59,777 nt of DNA, taken from an uncultured Methanobrevibacter sp. (GTDB lineage Archaea; Methanobacteriota; Methanobacteria; Methanobacteriales; Methanobacteriaceae). The first letter of the stretch is position 1, and the number at the start of each line of letters is the position of its first letter. The position numbers and the translations under genes are program-made. The stretch lies in NCBI RefSeq assembly GCF_902788255.1, contig NZ_CADAJR010000008.1, forward strand, positions 1 through 59,777. The letters run 5' to 3'. Positions 19,334 through 27,698 of this stretch are shown here, one piece after another. A model generated the notes under the pieces. The model was given only the letters and a program-made list of their open reading frames with translations. It was not told where the DNA came from and searched no databases.

Positions 19334-19645
19334 ATGAGAGATTATTCTATTGAAGAGGCAATTGAAATAATTAATTCATGTGATCAATCGTTCATGCCTG
19401 ATACTAAACATTTTGATGTTAGGAATATTCAACGGATTGGAGATTTTGGCTTAATCTTTGAAACATTCTTACACAATCCATTAATGGGGATTATCAAGCA
19501 AGATTACAATAAATTTAGATTATATTTTGAACACAATCAGAGACCTACAAAAGATATATCATTAGTGATAGGTATAAATGATAATAAAGATGTGAAGTTT
19601 GTAACTGTTATGGAAACTTATAGAAATCAAAGGGTGAGAAAATGA
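19334..19645 (+). CDS. hypothetical protein, likely DUF4258-like toxin partner
   Basis: A 103-residue protein without a motif I can assign firmly. It has an alpha-beta pattern ending in a beta-rich VKFVTVMETYRNQRVRK that resembles small RelE/DUF4258-type proteins. Its TGA overlaps the ATG of a DUF2283 gene, and DUF4258-DUF2283 pairs are a known arrangement of putative toxin-antitoxin modules. Only a weak AAGG precedes the start; a TATA-like ATATAAAA about 15-20 bases upstream suggests a very short leader. The pair is bracketed by repeat copies 2 and 3. Confidence 0.5.
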   Translation: MRDYSIEEAIEIINSCDQSFMPDTKHFDVRNIQRIGDFGLIFETFLHNPLMGIIKQDYNKFRLYFEHNQRPTKDISLVIGINDNKDVKFVTVMETYRNQRVRK

Positions 19646-20007
19646 ACAACAAAGTAGTATATGATTATGACCGTCAAGGAGACTCATTATTCATATATTG
19701 TGTGGATGATTATGAATATGAAGTTTCACTTGAATTAGACAATGATGTGATTCTGGATATTGATAAAGATGGTAAACCTGTTGCATTTGAATTTCTAAAT
19801 GCATCTAAAATATTCAATCTGGATAAAAGTCATTTTAATAATTTAACTAAAATTACTATTCAATCAATAATCACTGAAGAAGCTATAAATTTAAAAGTCA
19901 AATTAGCAGTTCCGGTCCATAATAAAACACAAACTTTTGGAATGAATAGAATCACAACTAATTTAAATGGTATTCCTGCTATTGAATCTGAACTGGTTAC
20001 AGCATAA
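19642..20007 (+). CDS. DUF2283 family protein, putative antitoxin
   Basis: A 121-residue protein whose N-terminal part (VVYDYDRQGDSLFIYC, then SLELDNDVILDIDKDGKPVAFEFLNAS) is the DUF2283 pattern in which a D...G...I..I...S segment recurs. The second half (about 62-121) is an extension of unknown role. It overlaps the preceding gene by 4 bases, so the two are coupled. Role as antitoxin is inferred from this pairing only. Confidence 0.65.
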   Translation: MNNKVVYDYDRQGDSLFIYCVDDYEYEVSLELDNDVILDIDKDGKPVAFEFLNASKIFNLDKSHFNNLTKITIQSIITEEAINLKVKLAVPVHNKTQTFGMNRITTNLNGIPAIESELVTA

Positions 20008-20065
20008 CATTATTTACTCTTTAAACCACATAATTATTTAAAAATAATATGTTGAGATTTACTGA

Positions 20066-20115
20066 AAATTGATAATGTTGCGAACTATATCATACGTTTT
20101 ATACGAACGTTCGTC
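20066..20115 (+). repeat. 50-bp repeat copy 3 with perfect palindrome
   Basis: Third copy, same orientation. Half-site CGAACTAT at 20081-20088 and the 12-bp perfect palindrome ACGAACGTTCGT at 20103-20114, one base shorter in the middle than copy 1. No intact gene starts from it: rightward it faces the 3' end of a dinD remnant and then a phoU gene without a proper start, so it may be an orphan promoter left by a deletion. Confidence 0.62.
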
Positions 20116-20149
20116 TTTTATTAAAAAACAAAAAAAGTAGATGAATTAA

Positions 20150-20419
20150 TTATTCATCCAATAATTCAGGATTTTTAGAATTCTTTTTACTGATTACTGA
20201 TTTGCCGGTTACTTCTTCAAGTTCTTGCCTTGCATTTCCTGCAATGTTTCCCCCACGTTTTGCAATATCACGGCTTTCTTCAAAACCATCGGGATTTTCA
20301 ACTTTGCTTATTTCGGTTGTTGATGCTTCTGCTAACATGTTAAAAATTAGTTCAAGATTTGTCATGTTGTCTTTTAAACTCTCCTTTTTAAGTCCTTTGT
20401 ATTGTTTGTAATAAAACAT
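20150..20419 (-). pseudogene. 3' remnant of dinD (DNA-damage-inducible protein D)
   Basis: About 89 codons matching the C-terminal part of DinD/BRO-type proteins: LKDNMTNLELIFNMLAEAST, then GGNIAGNARQELEEVTGKSV. The N-terminal BRO domain of roughly 150-200 residues is missing. The recognisable homology runs to about 20410, exactly where the oppositely oriented phoU frame begins. A deletion or insertion junction at about 20410-20420 is the simplest explanation. Confidence 0.7.
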
Positions 20420-21278
20420 TGGAAGAAATTTTGGAATACATTTTTTATCAAAATCCGGCCAATCAGGACGAAATCGCTGATGATTTGCAGATAAGCAGGA
20501 GATATGTAACCAAACTCCTAAAGCCATTGGTCGACCAGGACATTGTCCGCAAGGTCTACGTAGTTAACCTGGAAAAGTATGATGAGGTTTACGGGGACTC
20601 CGAGTTCGGCCATAAAAAGATTTCAACGGATTTTTTAATGCAGAACATTTTAAGGACAATGGCCGAGCATATTGAAAATCAGTTGGAACTCTCCTTTGAG
20701 GCAATCCTTGAAAAGAACAAGAGGAAAGCTAAGGAAGCTCTTGAAATGGATTTTACAACAAACAACATGTTTGAAAAGATTCGATCATCAGTGGAAACCG
20801 TTGTCAATCTGGATCCCCACTCAAAGCTTTCCAAAATTCTGCTTTTTAATGAAGTGGCCTACAATTACGAGAGAATCGGGGATTACTGCGGCCATCTCAA
20901 CAAGTTCGTCATCAATGATGATGCCATAGTGGATGAAAGGATTCTTGAAATCCTAAAGAAGATGTATAAGTATGCTAAAAATTCCGTTTCCTATGCCAGC
21001 GAAGCATTCATTGACAGCAAGGTCGATTAAAGGATGATTTGATGGATACTGAGGAAAAAATGCATAAGATGCAGGACAGGGCCATGAGGGAAATTGCGCT
21101 TCAGATGGGGGAATCAACCTTTGACGATGTTGACCATGCGAATTATTACATCTATCTCACACGTGTAATTAAGGCATTTGAGAGAACCGGAGACATTTCT
21201 GTTGAAATCATGGATATTGCAATCGAATTTCACAAAAACATTCCAAGATCCACCGTTCCTCGCTCTTTCAGGGAATGA
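20419..21278 (+). pseudogene. phoU: HTH-PhoU regulator, broken at the 5' end and by a frameshift
   Basis: Residues 1-50 are a winged-helix domain (NPANQDEIADDLQISRRYVT...), followed by PhoU helical repeats (NEVAYNYERIGDYCGHLNKF). This matches the archaeal HTH-PhoU proteins linked to phosphate uptake. The frame stops at 21030 (TAA), while the second PhoU repeat (MDTEEKMHKMQDRAMREIAL, then YLTRVIKAFERTGDISVEI) continues in another frame to 21278. A one-base shift near 21025-21030 restores one protein of about 285 residues. The only start is a TTG at 20419 with no ribosome-binding site, at the junction with the dinD remnant, so the native 5' end seems lost. Confidence 0.72.
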
Positions 21279-21475
21279 TTAATTGGGTGTCTTAGGACAT
21301 ATTTGTATTTTGATGCATCAAGTTTCAGTTCTATTGGAGGAATGACTACCTCTTTTCCTGTCATTTGATGTGTTTCGGGATTTCGCTCGATTTTAAAGGT
21401 ATTACTATTTTTGCTCTGCATCCAGGTCACATTGTTAAGTATCTGCTTTCCATCTTTGAATGCCTTGGTCTGCAT
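21230..21475 (-). CDS. hypothetical protein, 81 residues
   Basis: A frame with neighbour-like codon use but no recognised family; the middle reads KIERNPETHQMTGKEVVIPP. No ribosome-binding site is seen; an internal ATG (Met19) is an alternative start. The last 16 codons overlap the end of phoU on the other strand, and the tcdA gene lies 51 bases upstream in the same direction. It could be a real small protein or the remnant of a longer one. Confidence 0.35.
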   Translation of the reverse strand: MQTKAFKDGKQILNNVTWMQSKNSNTFKIERNPETHQMTGKEVVIPPIELKLDASKYKYVLRHPINHSLKERGTVDLGMFL

Positions 21476-21526
21476 ATCATTACAATTATCCGATTTTTTT
21501 CATAAATTAAAGAAATTGGGAACAAA

Positions 21527-22237
21527 TCATTTATTAGCAATGTCCTTTATCACTTCGCCCGCAATTATCAATCCTGCAACCGAAGGCACAAACGAAACGC
21601 TGCCCTTCACCTTGAATTTTCTGTCCTGGTTTATCGGATGGTCGTTTGTGTTTATTGCATGCTCCTGGGAATACACTACCTTCAATTTTTCAATATTTCT
21701 TTTTCTAAGGTCTTTTTTCATTATTTTGGCAAGTGGACATACTGAGGTTTCATAAATGTCTGCAACCTCAAACATTGTAGGGTCCAATTTGTTTCCGGTT
21801 CCCATTGAGGACATGACGGGCACGCCAATCTCATCGCATTTGCAGATGATTGCAATCTTTGCCATAATCGTATCCACACAGTCAACGGCATATGAGAGGT
21901 CCTCCGTGATGATGTCGATTGGACAGTCCGCCATGTAGAATTCCTTGTATGTTTCAACATTTGCATTCGGATTTATTTCCAGTATCCTTTCCTTCATCAC
22001 GTCAACTTTATATTTGCCGATTGTATTTACGGTTGCAATCAGCTGTCTGTTGATGTTGGTTTCATCAATCTTGTCAAAATCAACTAAGATAAAGTTGCCG
22101 ACACCGCTTCTTGCAAGTCCTTCACAGACAAAGGAGCCTACACCGCCAAGTCCGAAAACTGCAACTTTTGCATCATTCAATTTTTCCATTCCCTCATTTC
22201 CAACCAACATTTCTGTTCTTGAAAACTTCTCATCCAT
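21527..22237 (-). CDS. tcdA: ThiF/MoeB-type E1-like enzyme, probable tRNA t6A dehydratase TcdA
   Basis: ATP-dependent adenylating enzyme. The 236-residue protein has the nucleotide-binding GLGGVGSFVCEGLARSGVGN at about 30-49, DFDKIDETNINRQ with the catalytic Arg/Asn, and a central region with VDCVDTIMAK and SSMGTGNKLDP. This is the TcdA/YgdL pattern, which cyclises threonylcarbamoyladenosine in tRNA. It is shorter than ThiF and lacks its paired cysteines. GGTGAGAT precedes the ATG. It is divergent from tatD across 79 bp. Confidence 0.82.
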   Translation of the reverse strand: MDEKFSRTEMLVGNEGMEKLNDAKVAVFGLGGVGSFVCEGLARSGVGNFILVDFDKIDETNINRQLIATVNTIGKYKVDVMKERILEINPNANVETYKEFYMADCPIDIITEDLSYAVDCVDTIMAKIAIICKCDEIGVPVMSSMGTGNKLDPTMFEVADIYETSVCPLAKIMKKDLRKRNIEKLKVVYSQEHAINTNDHPINQDRKFKVKGSVSFVPSVAGLIIAGEVIKDIANK

Positions 22238-22316
22238 ATTATCTCACCAAAAAATTTAACTCAATCTATAATATATATAAAATTTAACCAATAAATAATC
22301 TTTCAAAGGGATTTTC

Positions 22317-23069
22317 ATGATAATTGATACACACTGCCACATTTATGAAAGTGAAATGGATAATGCAGAGGATATTATAAAAGAGGCCGGGAAAAATGAC
22401 ATAAGTCTGATACTGAACGGTACCGATCCCGTAAGCAATGGGGAGGTATTGGAACTGTCCCACAAGTATGATAATGCCTATGCCGCCTTGGGATATTTTC
22501 ACACCTTTGCCGAGGATGTTTGTGATGATGACATTTCACTTCTGGACAAACTGCTTGATGAGGATAAGGTTGTTGCGGTGGGTGAAATCGGCCTTGATTA
22601 TTACCAAAGAAAAGACAACAAGGATTTGCAAAAGGAGCTATTTGAAAAGATGCTTGGTCTTGCCCAAAAACACGACCTGCCCGTTATTGTGCATTCACGA
22701 AAGTCCATGCAGGACACGTTTGACATATTAAAGAAACATGATGTGGTCGGATCTCTTCATTCCTACCAGGGTTCGGTTGAAATGGCAAGGCAGTTCATCA
22801 AGTTAGGGTTTTTCATAGGGATAGGCGGAACCGTTACCCACACAAACAATAGGAAAACAAAGAGGTTGGTCAGTGAGATTGACATTCACCATATGCTTGT
22901 TGAAACCGATTCGCCCTATATGTCTCCGGAAGGGATGAGGGGTGAAATCAATACCCCGATGAACTTAAAGTATGTAACCGCAAAAATGTCAGATGAATTG
23001 GGCATTACCGAAGAGGATGTTATAGGGATTACCACTGAAAATGCCAAAAGATTGTTTGGTATAATGTAG
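22317..23069 (+). CDS. tatD: TatD-family metal-dependent hydrolase
   Basis: TIM-barrel nuclease/hydrolase of 250 residues. Metal-binding motifs are DTHCHI at residues 4-9, VGEIGLDYY at about 91-99, IVHSRKS at about 123-129, LHSYQG and LVETDSPYMSPEG. Family members are 3'-5' exonucleases linked to DNA repair or tRNA quality control. AAAGGGAT precedes the ATG. The MsvR-type operator begins just after its stop. Confidence 0.88.
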   Translation: MIIDTHCHIYESEMDNAEDIIKEAGKNDISLILNGTDPVSNGEVLELSHKYDNAYAALGYFHTFAEDVCDDDISLLDKLLDEDKVVAVGEIGLDYYQRKDNKDLQKELFEKMLGLAQKHDLPVIVHSRKSMQDTFDILKKHDVVGSLHSYQGSVEMARQFIKLGFFIGIGGTVTHTNNRKTKRLVSEIDIHHMLVETDSPYMSPEGMRGEINTPMNLKYVTAKMSDELGITEEDVIGITTENAKRLFGIM

Positions 23070-23071
23070 AA

Positions 23072-23149
23072 TTCGTTTTAAAAATACGAACTATTTATTT
23101 TCATTTTAAACGAACAGTTCGTATTTTTTTCATTCATGTTTTATATACT
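23072..23149 (+). promoter_or_regulatory. msvR promoter and autoregulatory-type operator
   Basis: In order: TTCGT (23072-23076), half-site CGAACTAT (23087-23094), the palindrome ACGAA-CAG-TTCGT (23110-23122) and a TATA box TTTTATATA (23139-23147). The distance between half-site and palindrome (23 bases) matches the 22 bases in the three 50-bp repeats. MsvR autoregulation through TTCGTA-type boxes is known in Methanothermobacter, so these are likely binding sites of the downstream gene's product. The inferred transcript would have a leader of about 85 bases. Confidence 0.7.
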
Positions 23150-23256
23150 GTTCAATAATAATTATAAATTTTAAACAAATACTTATTTTTTAATTAATAG
23201 TTACATTTATTAAGCAACAATTTTAAATAATATTATATATATTGGGGGATGTTCAG

Positions 23257-24027
23257 ATGAGCGAAGGAAAACCGATACAAATATTTTCAAACTTAAACGA
23301 GAACATTGGTGTAAATGTCGTTAAAAGTCCTGTAAAACTAACCATTCTTGAAATGTTAAGGGATAGCGACATGGAATTCGATGAAATCGTTAGCAATACA
23401 GGTAAATCAAAATCAACAGTATCAGTGCATTTGAAAAGATTAAGAGAAAATGGAATTATATCTTATAGAGTTCACCCTGATGATAACCGAAAAAAAATAT
23501 TTTATATCAATTCTAAGTTTCTGGGTTCCGTAAACATCACCGAACCAAAGGAAATTGATGAAACCCAATCTGATTATATTATAAAAAATCTCATTGAAGA
23601 CGATGAGGAATTCTCAACCCTTCTTTTCCATACATTAAAATCCATGCTGATTCAGGAAGGGGTCAACATAGATCCGATTCTGCAGTCAACAGGAAACAGC
23701 ATAGGTAAATCTATTTTTAATTCAGTTTACAATGATGATTTGGATATTTTTATGGAAAACATTGCCGAGTTCTGGCAAAGAAAAGGCCTGGGAAGGCTAA
23801 CCTTTAAAATAGGTCAGATCATAAAAATTACAACATTTGACTGTTTCGAATGTAAACTTCTTCCAAGAACCGGTAAGCCTGCATGCTTTTTGGATACTGG
23901 AATATTCGAGGGACTGTTTTCCGAATTCTTTAACATGCCGGTAAGCGTAATAGAAACCCAATGCTACACAATGGGTGATGAAAAGTGTGTGTTTGAGATA
24001 GAACCTCAACACATCAAAAATTACTAA
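23257..24027 (+). CDS. msvR: MsvR-type redox-sensing regulator (ArsR-like HTH plus V4R domain)
   Basis: Residues 20-75 form a winged-helix domain (VVKSPVKLTILEMLRDS, TGKSKSTVSVHLKRLRENG). The C-terminal V4R domain (about 110-250) ends with GIFEGLFSEFF, ETQCYTMGDEKCVFEI and cysteines 196, 199, 210, 236 and 244, candidates for thiol or metal redox sensing. This architecture defines MsvR, a methanogen-specific regulator that controls its own gene and an F420H2-oxidase operon according to redox state. An upstream TTG is in frame, but ATG 23257 is chosen because GGGGGAT lies 6 bases before it. Palindromes before this gene, fprA and nrdD suggest its regulon. The stop overlaps the convergent cbiL by 4 bases. 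Confidence 0.87.
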   Translation: MSEGKPIQIFSNLNENIGVNVVKSPVKLTILEMLRDSDMEFDEIVSNTGKSKSTVSVHLKRLRENGIISYRVHPDDNRKKIFYINSKFLGSVNITEPKEIDETQSDYIIKNLIEDDEEFSTLLFHTLKSMLIQEGVNIDPILQSTGNSIGKSIFNSVYNDDLDIFMENIAEFWQRKGLGRLTFKIGQIIKITTFDCFECKLLPRTGKPACFLDTGIFEGLFSEFFNMPVSVIETQCYTMGDEKCVFEIEPQHIKNY

Positions 24028-24728
24028 TCATCGTCAAACTTAATGATGGTAGTTGTAAGGTAAGGTTTTTCATTGGAAAAGCCTTCAATAATTTTTTCGT
24101 TTTCACGTGTACAATTTTGCACGGAATATATCTCTTTTTTTCTGTTTTTAGCTTCAATTTTTGACTCCAGATCGGATGTATTTCTGGAAGCCTTCATAAG
24201 AACAATGGAATCGCTGTATTCCAAAACGTCATCCAGTCTTTCGTCGATTTTAGGAACTATTGTTAAAATGTCATTCTGCTCAACAAGAGCCTTGTTTCTT
24301 GCGGCGGCACATGCTGTAAATGAAGTAATTCCCGGAATGGTTTCAATTTCATATCTTCCAATAAGTCTTTGCTGTACATATGAGTAGGTACTGAAAATTG
24401 AGGTGTCTCCAAGAGTGATGAATGCAACGTCCCTTCCGCTGTCAAGATATTGTGCAATCATTTCTGCTGCGCTATTCCAAATCTTTTTAAGTTCTTCTTT
24501 ATCTTCAATCATAGGAAAAATAGGTTCTACAAGCATTAATCTTTTATAATCTTTTCTCTCTTCCAGTATAGGTTTTACAATAGATAATGCTATACTTTCC
24601 TTTTCTTTTGATGATTTTGGTGAGAATACTACTGGAACACTTTTCAATACTTTAGCAGCTTTTAAAGTTAACAATTCTGTATCTCCAGGTCCAACACCAA
24701 TTCCTATTAGTTTTCCTTTGTCTGCCAT
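24024..24728 (-). CDS. cbiL: precorrin-2 / cobalt-factor II C20-methyltransferase
   Basis: SAM-dependent methyltransferase of the corrin ring, needed for cobamides (including that of methyl-H4MPT:CoM methyltransferase). Start GKLIGIGVGPGDTELLTLKA is the tetrapyrrole methylase signature; VAFITLGDTSIFSTYSYV and ETIPGITSFTACAA fit the CobI/CbiL subgroup. The start at 24728 (MADKGK) is preferred over one 9 codons upstream because GTGAT lies just before it. 234 residues is normal. It overlaps msvR by 4 bases; no other cobalamin genes are nearby. Confidence 0.9.
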   Translation of the reverse strand: MADKGKLIGIGVGPGDTELLTLKAAKVLKSVPVVFSPKSSKEKESIALSIVKPILEERKDYKRLMLVEPIFPMIEDKEELKKIWNSAAEMIAQYLDSGRDVAFITLGDTSIFSTYSYVQQRLIGRYEIETIPGITSFTACAAARNKALVEQNDILTIVPKIDERLDDVLEYSDSIVLMKASRNTSDLESKIEAKNRKKEIYSVQNCTRENEKIIEGFSNEKPYLTTTIIKFDDD

Positions 24729-24813
24729 ATAATCACTTTTACAATTTAAATGCAATTTTGAAATTTGCTCGTCTACTACTTATTTATATTACATCATCAC
24801 TAATATATTTTTG

Positions 24814-26643
24814 ATGTCAAATTCAATGTTTTGTCCGAATTGCGGAATGTTAAAAAGTAATTGTGTTTGTGGAAAATACAATAATAAAAAATCTAAAGGT
24901 CCTACTAACTTATTTAGTTTTGCAAAGCCTAGAAAATCATCTATTTTGGATGATGAGATTCCTGAAGTTTATTCAATTGAGGATTATCAGCAGGATGAGG
25001 GCACAGCAGCATATCTTAAGGAAATCTATCCTGATATTGACGATGAAATCATTGCCAATTTCCCATTTAAAGAGCCAAGAATGGGTCAGCTTGAAATTAT
25101 ACAGGATATCCATGATGCAATCAAAAAGGGATATAAGTATATCATCCTTGAAGCGGGAACAGGTACTGGTAAATCAGCAATAGCCACAACTCTTGCCAAA
25201 ATGTATGAATCAGCCTATATACTGACCATGACCAAGCAGTTGCAGGCCCAGTATTCAAACGAGTTTGCCTTTCCGCTGGTTAAGGGAAGGGGTAATTTCG
25301 CATGTTTGCATGACAATCTCGAATCCACCTGTGATATGGGAGACTGTAAGACAACACCGACATCAAGCAAATTCTTCTGTCCTTATGGCGTTGCCAAAAA
25401 TCCGACATTGGATGCAGAGCTTGCCTTTGAGGATTCATTTGGAGGAACAGTTTTCTACCAGTCAGATTCACATTGCCATTACTGGAACCAAAAGGCAAAT
25501 GCTGTCAACTCCCCAATTACACTGATGAACTATGACTATGCTATTGTTGAGCTCAACTATGTAAAGCATTTCGGTACACGTTCACTGCTGATTTTGGACG
25601 AGGCCCACAACATTGAAAACAAGCTGATGTCCACAATGGAGGTCACCCTATACAACAGGCGTCTTGAAAAGGATATCAACAAGGTAATGACCAAGGAAAT
25701 CCTCGAGGACGGCGAACTTGAGGACTGGGTAATGGAAATTGATGCCATTCGCGATGCCTATGATGAGATTGAACTTAAGGATGTAAGCAAAAACAAGGCA
25801 GACAGGATAAGATCAACAATTGCAAGGCTTAAAACCCTTAAGGAAAACCTTGAAAAGGAACCTAAGAACTGGGTTATAGACACTGATGAGACAAGCGTGT
25901 GCTTCAAGCCATTGAGGGTTCATCAATATGCCAAAAACAACCTTTTGAAATATGGGGATGTTGTAATCTTCATGAGTGCGACAATACTCTCACACAAGAT
26001 GTTTTCAAAATGGCTCGGATTGAATCCAAATGAGGTATACCATATAAAGGTCGACAGTCCCTTCACCAAGGAAAAAAGGCCAATCATTCTCAATCTTGCT
26101 GGAAAAATGTCTGCAAACAGGATAAAGAATACAGCACCGAAGACAATTCCTATATTGCAGGAAATTCTTAAAAAGCATGAGGGTGACAAGGGTTTGATAC
26201 ATACCCACAGCTACAAATGTCAGCAGTACATCACCAACAACCTTTACAATTCAAGGCTGGTTTCCCACACTTCCAAAAACAGGGAAGAGGTATTGAACTT
26301 CTTTGAGAAGGATGAAAATCCTTTGGTTCTGGTTTCCCCGTCAATGAGTGAGGGTGTGGACCTGCCGTATGACAAGTGCCGTTTCCAGGTAATCTATAAG
26401 GTGCCGTTCCCATATCTCGGCGACAAGCAGGTAAACATGAGAATGAAAAGGGACAAGAAATGGTATGCATATAAGACAGTCATGACATTGATGCAGGCAT
26501 ACGGGCGTGGAATGAGAGCTGAAGACGATTCCTGTTACACATATATCATTGACAGCGATATCAACATGCTATTTAAAAGTCCAATGTACAGATCACTGAT
26601 TCCTGACTTTTTCAAGGAAGCTGTTGTTCGTGTGAAAAAATAA
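24814..26643 (+). CDS. ATP-dependent DNA helicase, XPD/DinG-like (superfamily 2, iron-sulfur type)
   Basis: N-terminal zinc-ribbon-like CPNCGMLKSNCVCG (about 7-20) is followed by a helicase core: Walker A AGTGTGKSAIA near residue 116, a cysteine-rich insertion (FACLHDNLESTCDMGDCK, then FFCPYG) like the [4Fe-4S] domain of XPD/DinG, Walker B LILDEAHNIEN, and C-terminal motifs VSPSMSEGVDLPYDKC and QAYGRGMRAEDD. It should unwind DNA 5'-3' in repair. ATG 24814 is chosen; a TATA-like TTATTTATATTA about 29 bases upstream fits a leaderless transcript. A tRNA gene on the other strand begins 1 base after its stop. Confidence 0.9.
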   Translation: MSNSMFCPNCGMLKSNCVCGKYNNKKSKGPTNLFSFAKPRKSSILDDEIPEVYSIEDYQQDEGTAAYLKEIYPDIDDEIIANFPFKEPRMGQLEIIQDIHDAIKKGYKYIILEAGTGTGKSAIATTLAKMYESAYILTMTKQLQAQYSNEFAFPLVKGRGNFACLHDNLESTCDMGDCKTTPTSSKFFCPYGVAKNPTLDAELAFEDSFGGTVFYQSDSHCHYWNQKANAVNSPITLMNYDYAIVELNYVKHFGTRSLLILDEAHNIENKLMSTMEVTLYNRRLEKDINKVMTKEILEDGELEDWVMEIDAIRDAYDEIELKDVSKNKADRIRSTIARLKTLKENLEKEPKNWVIDTDETSVCFKPLRVHQYAKNNLLKYGDVVIFMSATILSHKMFSKWLGLNPNEVYHIKVDSPFTKEKRPIILNLAGKMSANRIKNTAPKTIPILQEILKKHEGDKGLIHTHSYKCQQYITNNLYNSRLVSHTSKNREEVLNFFEKDENPLVLVSPSMSEGVDLPYDKCRFQVIYKVPFPYLGDKQVNMRMKRDKKWYAYKTVMTLMQAYGRGMRAEDDSCYTYIIDSDINMLFKSPMYRSLIPDFFKEAVVRVKK

Positions 26644-26644
26644 G

Positions 26645-26718
26645 CGGACCTGGAGGGATTTGAACCCTCGATCTTGGGATCCGAAGTCCCACGTCATTCC
26701 TAACTAGACCACAGGCCC
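26645..26718 (-). tRNA. tRNA-Arg (anticodon TCG)
   Basis: Read on the minus strand, the 7-bp acceptor GGGCCTG/CAGGTCC (one G-U pair), a D arm GTC...GAC, anticodon stem TGGGA/TCCCA with loop CTTCGGA, and T arm GAGGG-TTCAAAT-CCCTC give a complete cloverleaf. The loop places TCG at positions 34-36, reading CGA and related Arg codons. No intron is seen and CCA is not encoded. Confidence 0.93.
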
Positions 26719-26730
26719 CGTTTATAAAAA

Positions 26731-27687
26731 TTATTTTTCTTCTTTAGTGTCGATTGAGATTAGTGGAATATCTTCCATTTCATCGACTTCAGCGAAAATG
26801 TCATCAATTGATTCATTTTCAAGTTCAGCCTGTTCATATTCAATCTGTTCGATTTCCTCGGCGGTAAATTCCTCTTGAACTTTTTCTTTTGCCGGAGGAA
26901 TATCCTCAACTTTTTCTTCAATAGGCTCTTGATTTTTTGTAGAAGAAGCAGGTTTTTTAAGTGAAGTTTTAATATCGCCCATATCAAATTCGCCTATCTT
27001 GTAGGAATCCTTATCAAGTGGAATTTCACTTTTTGGTAAAACTTTCGGGGATGGTTTTTCTTTAGGGGTGGTTTTGTCGTCTTTTTTATCATCATCATTA
27101 TCTATAGAATCAATCTTACTTGTCATACTTCCAAACGGATTTTTAATATTAAATACTTTGTAGATTCCATAAATTAATAAGAATAATCCTGCAATTAGGA
27201 AAATAACGAACATAAAACTGGTTTCCCCAGCGACAACATTATCCACTACTCTATCACTACGTGACTGGAATATGAATACGGATAGTATTATGAAAATGAC
27301 TCCCAGAACGATTCCGACCATTGCAAAAACGGATCTGCCTTTTATTTTGGCATGGATGACATTATCGAAGTTTTCACTTATCTCTCCGACAAGGTCGTCT
27401 TCATATTCATCATAGTCATTCCCAGTTGATTTTTTAACTTTTGGAGCTTTAATTACATAATCTTCATTGATGGGGTTTTCTTCTAAATTAATAGCATCAA
27501 CATCATCATTGCCTGGATGGTAGATGAATTCGTCATTGATTTCTAAATTGTCATCATTATTTTCTACATGACCTTCTTTAAGATAATCGATTAATTCTTT
27601 GTCTTCTTCAAAATCTTCTTCATCAGTGACATTATTAATCATTTCTTTTAAATCAGAAATCCTATGCTCTTTTTTAGAATCTTTCAT
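26731..27687 (-). CDS. acidic membrane protein of unknown function
   Basis: A 318-residue protein with a long acidic cytoplasmic-like N-terminus (about 1-110), two adjacent helices (FAMVGIVLGVIFIILSVFIF and FMFVIFLIAGLFLLIYGIY, about 123-185) and a C-terminal tail with Lys/Asp-rich and Glu-rich low-complexity stretches. No enzyme motif is visible. The start at 27687 is chosen because GAGGTT lies 8 bases upstream; that makes the gene begin 11 bases after the TFS stop, in one operon. Function unknown. Confidence 0.7.
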   Translation of the reverse strand: MKDSKKEHRISDLKEMINNVTDEEDFEEDKELIDYLKEGHVENNDDNLEINDEFIYHPGNDDVDAINLEENPINEDYVIKAPKVKKSTGNDYDEYEDDLVGEISENFDNVIHAKIKGRSVFAMVGIVLGVIFIILSVFIFQSRSDRVVDNVVAGETSFMFVIFLIAGLFLLIYGIYKVFNIKNPFGSMTSKIDSIDNDDDKKDDKTTPKEKPSPKVLPKSEIPLDKDSYKIGEFDMGDIKTSLKKPASSTKNQEPIEEKVEDIPPAKEKVQEEFTAEEIEQIEYEQAELENESIDDIFAEVDEMEDIPLISIDTKEEK

Positions 27688-27698
27688 AAGAAAACCTC

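Noticed and set aside
19334-20007. Calling the pair a proven toxin-antitoxin system
   Set aside because: Only the DUF2283 part is reasonably clear; the partner's DUF4258 match is weak and toxicity cannot be judged from sequence, so it is kept as a putative pair.
16941-20115. CRISPR array formed by the 50-bp repeats
   Set aside because: The copies are 1-2 kb apart with genes between them, not regular short spacers, and no cas genes are present. No CRISPR array was seen anywhere in the window.
21028-21030. Programmed read-through joining the two phoU frames
   Set aside because: The second half lies in another frame, so read-through would not help; no slippery heptamer with a downstream structure is evident, which leaves a plain frameshift as the simplest view.
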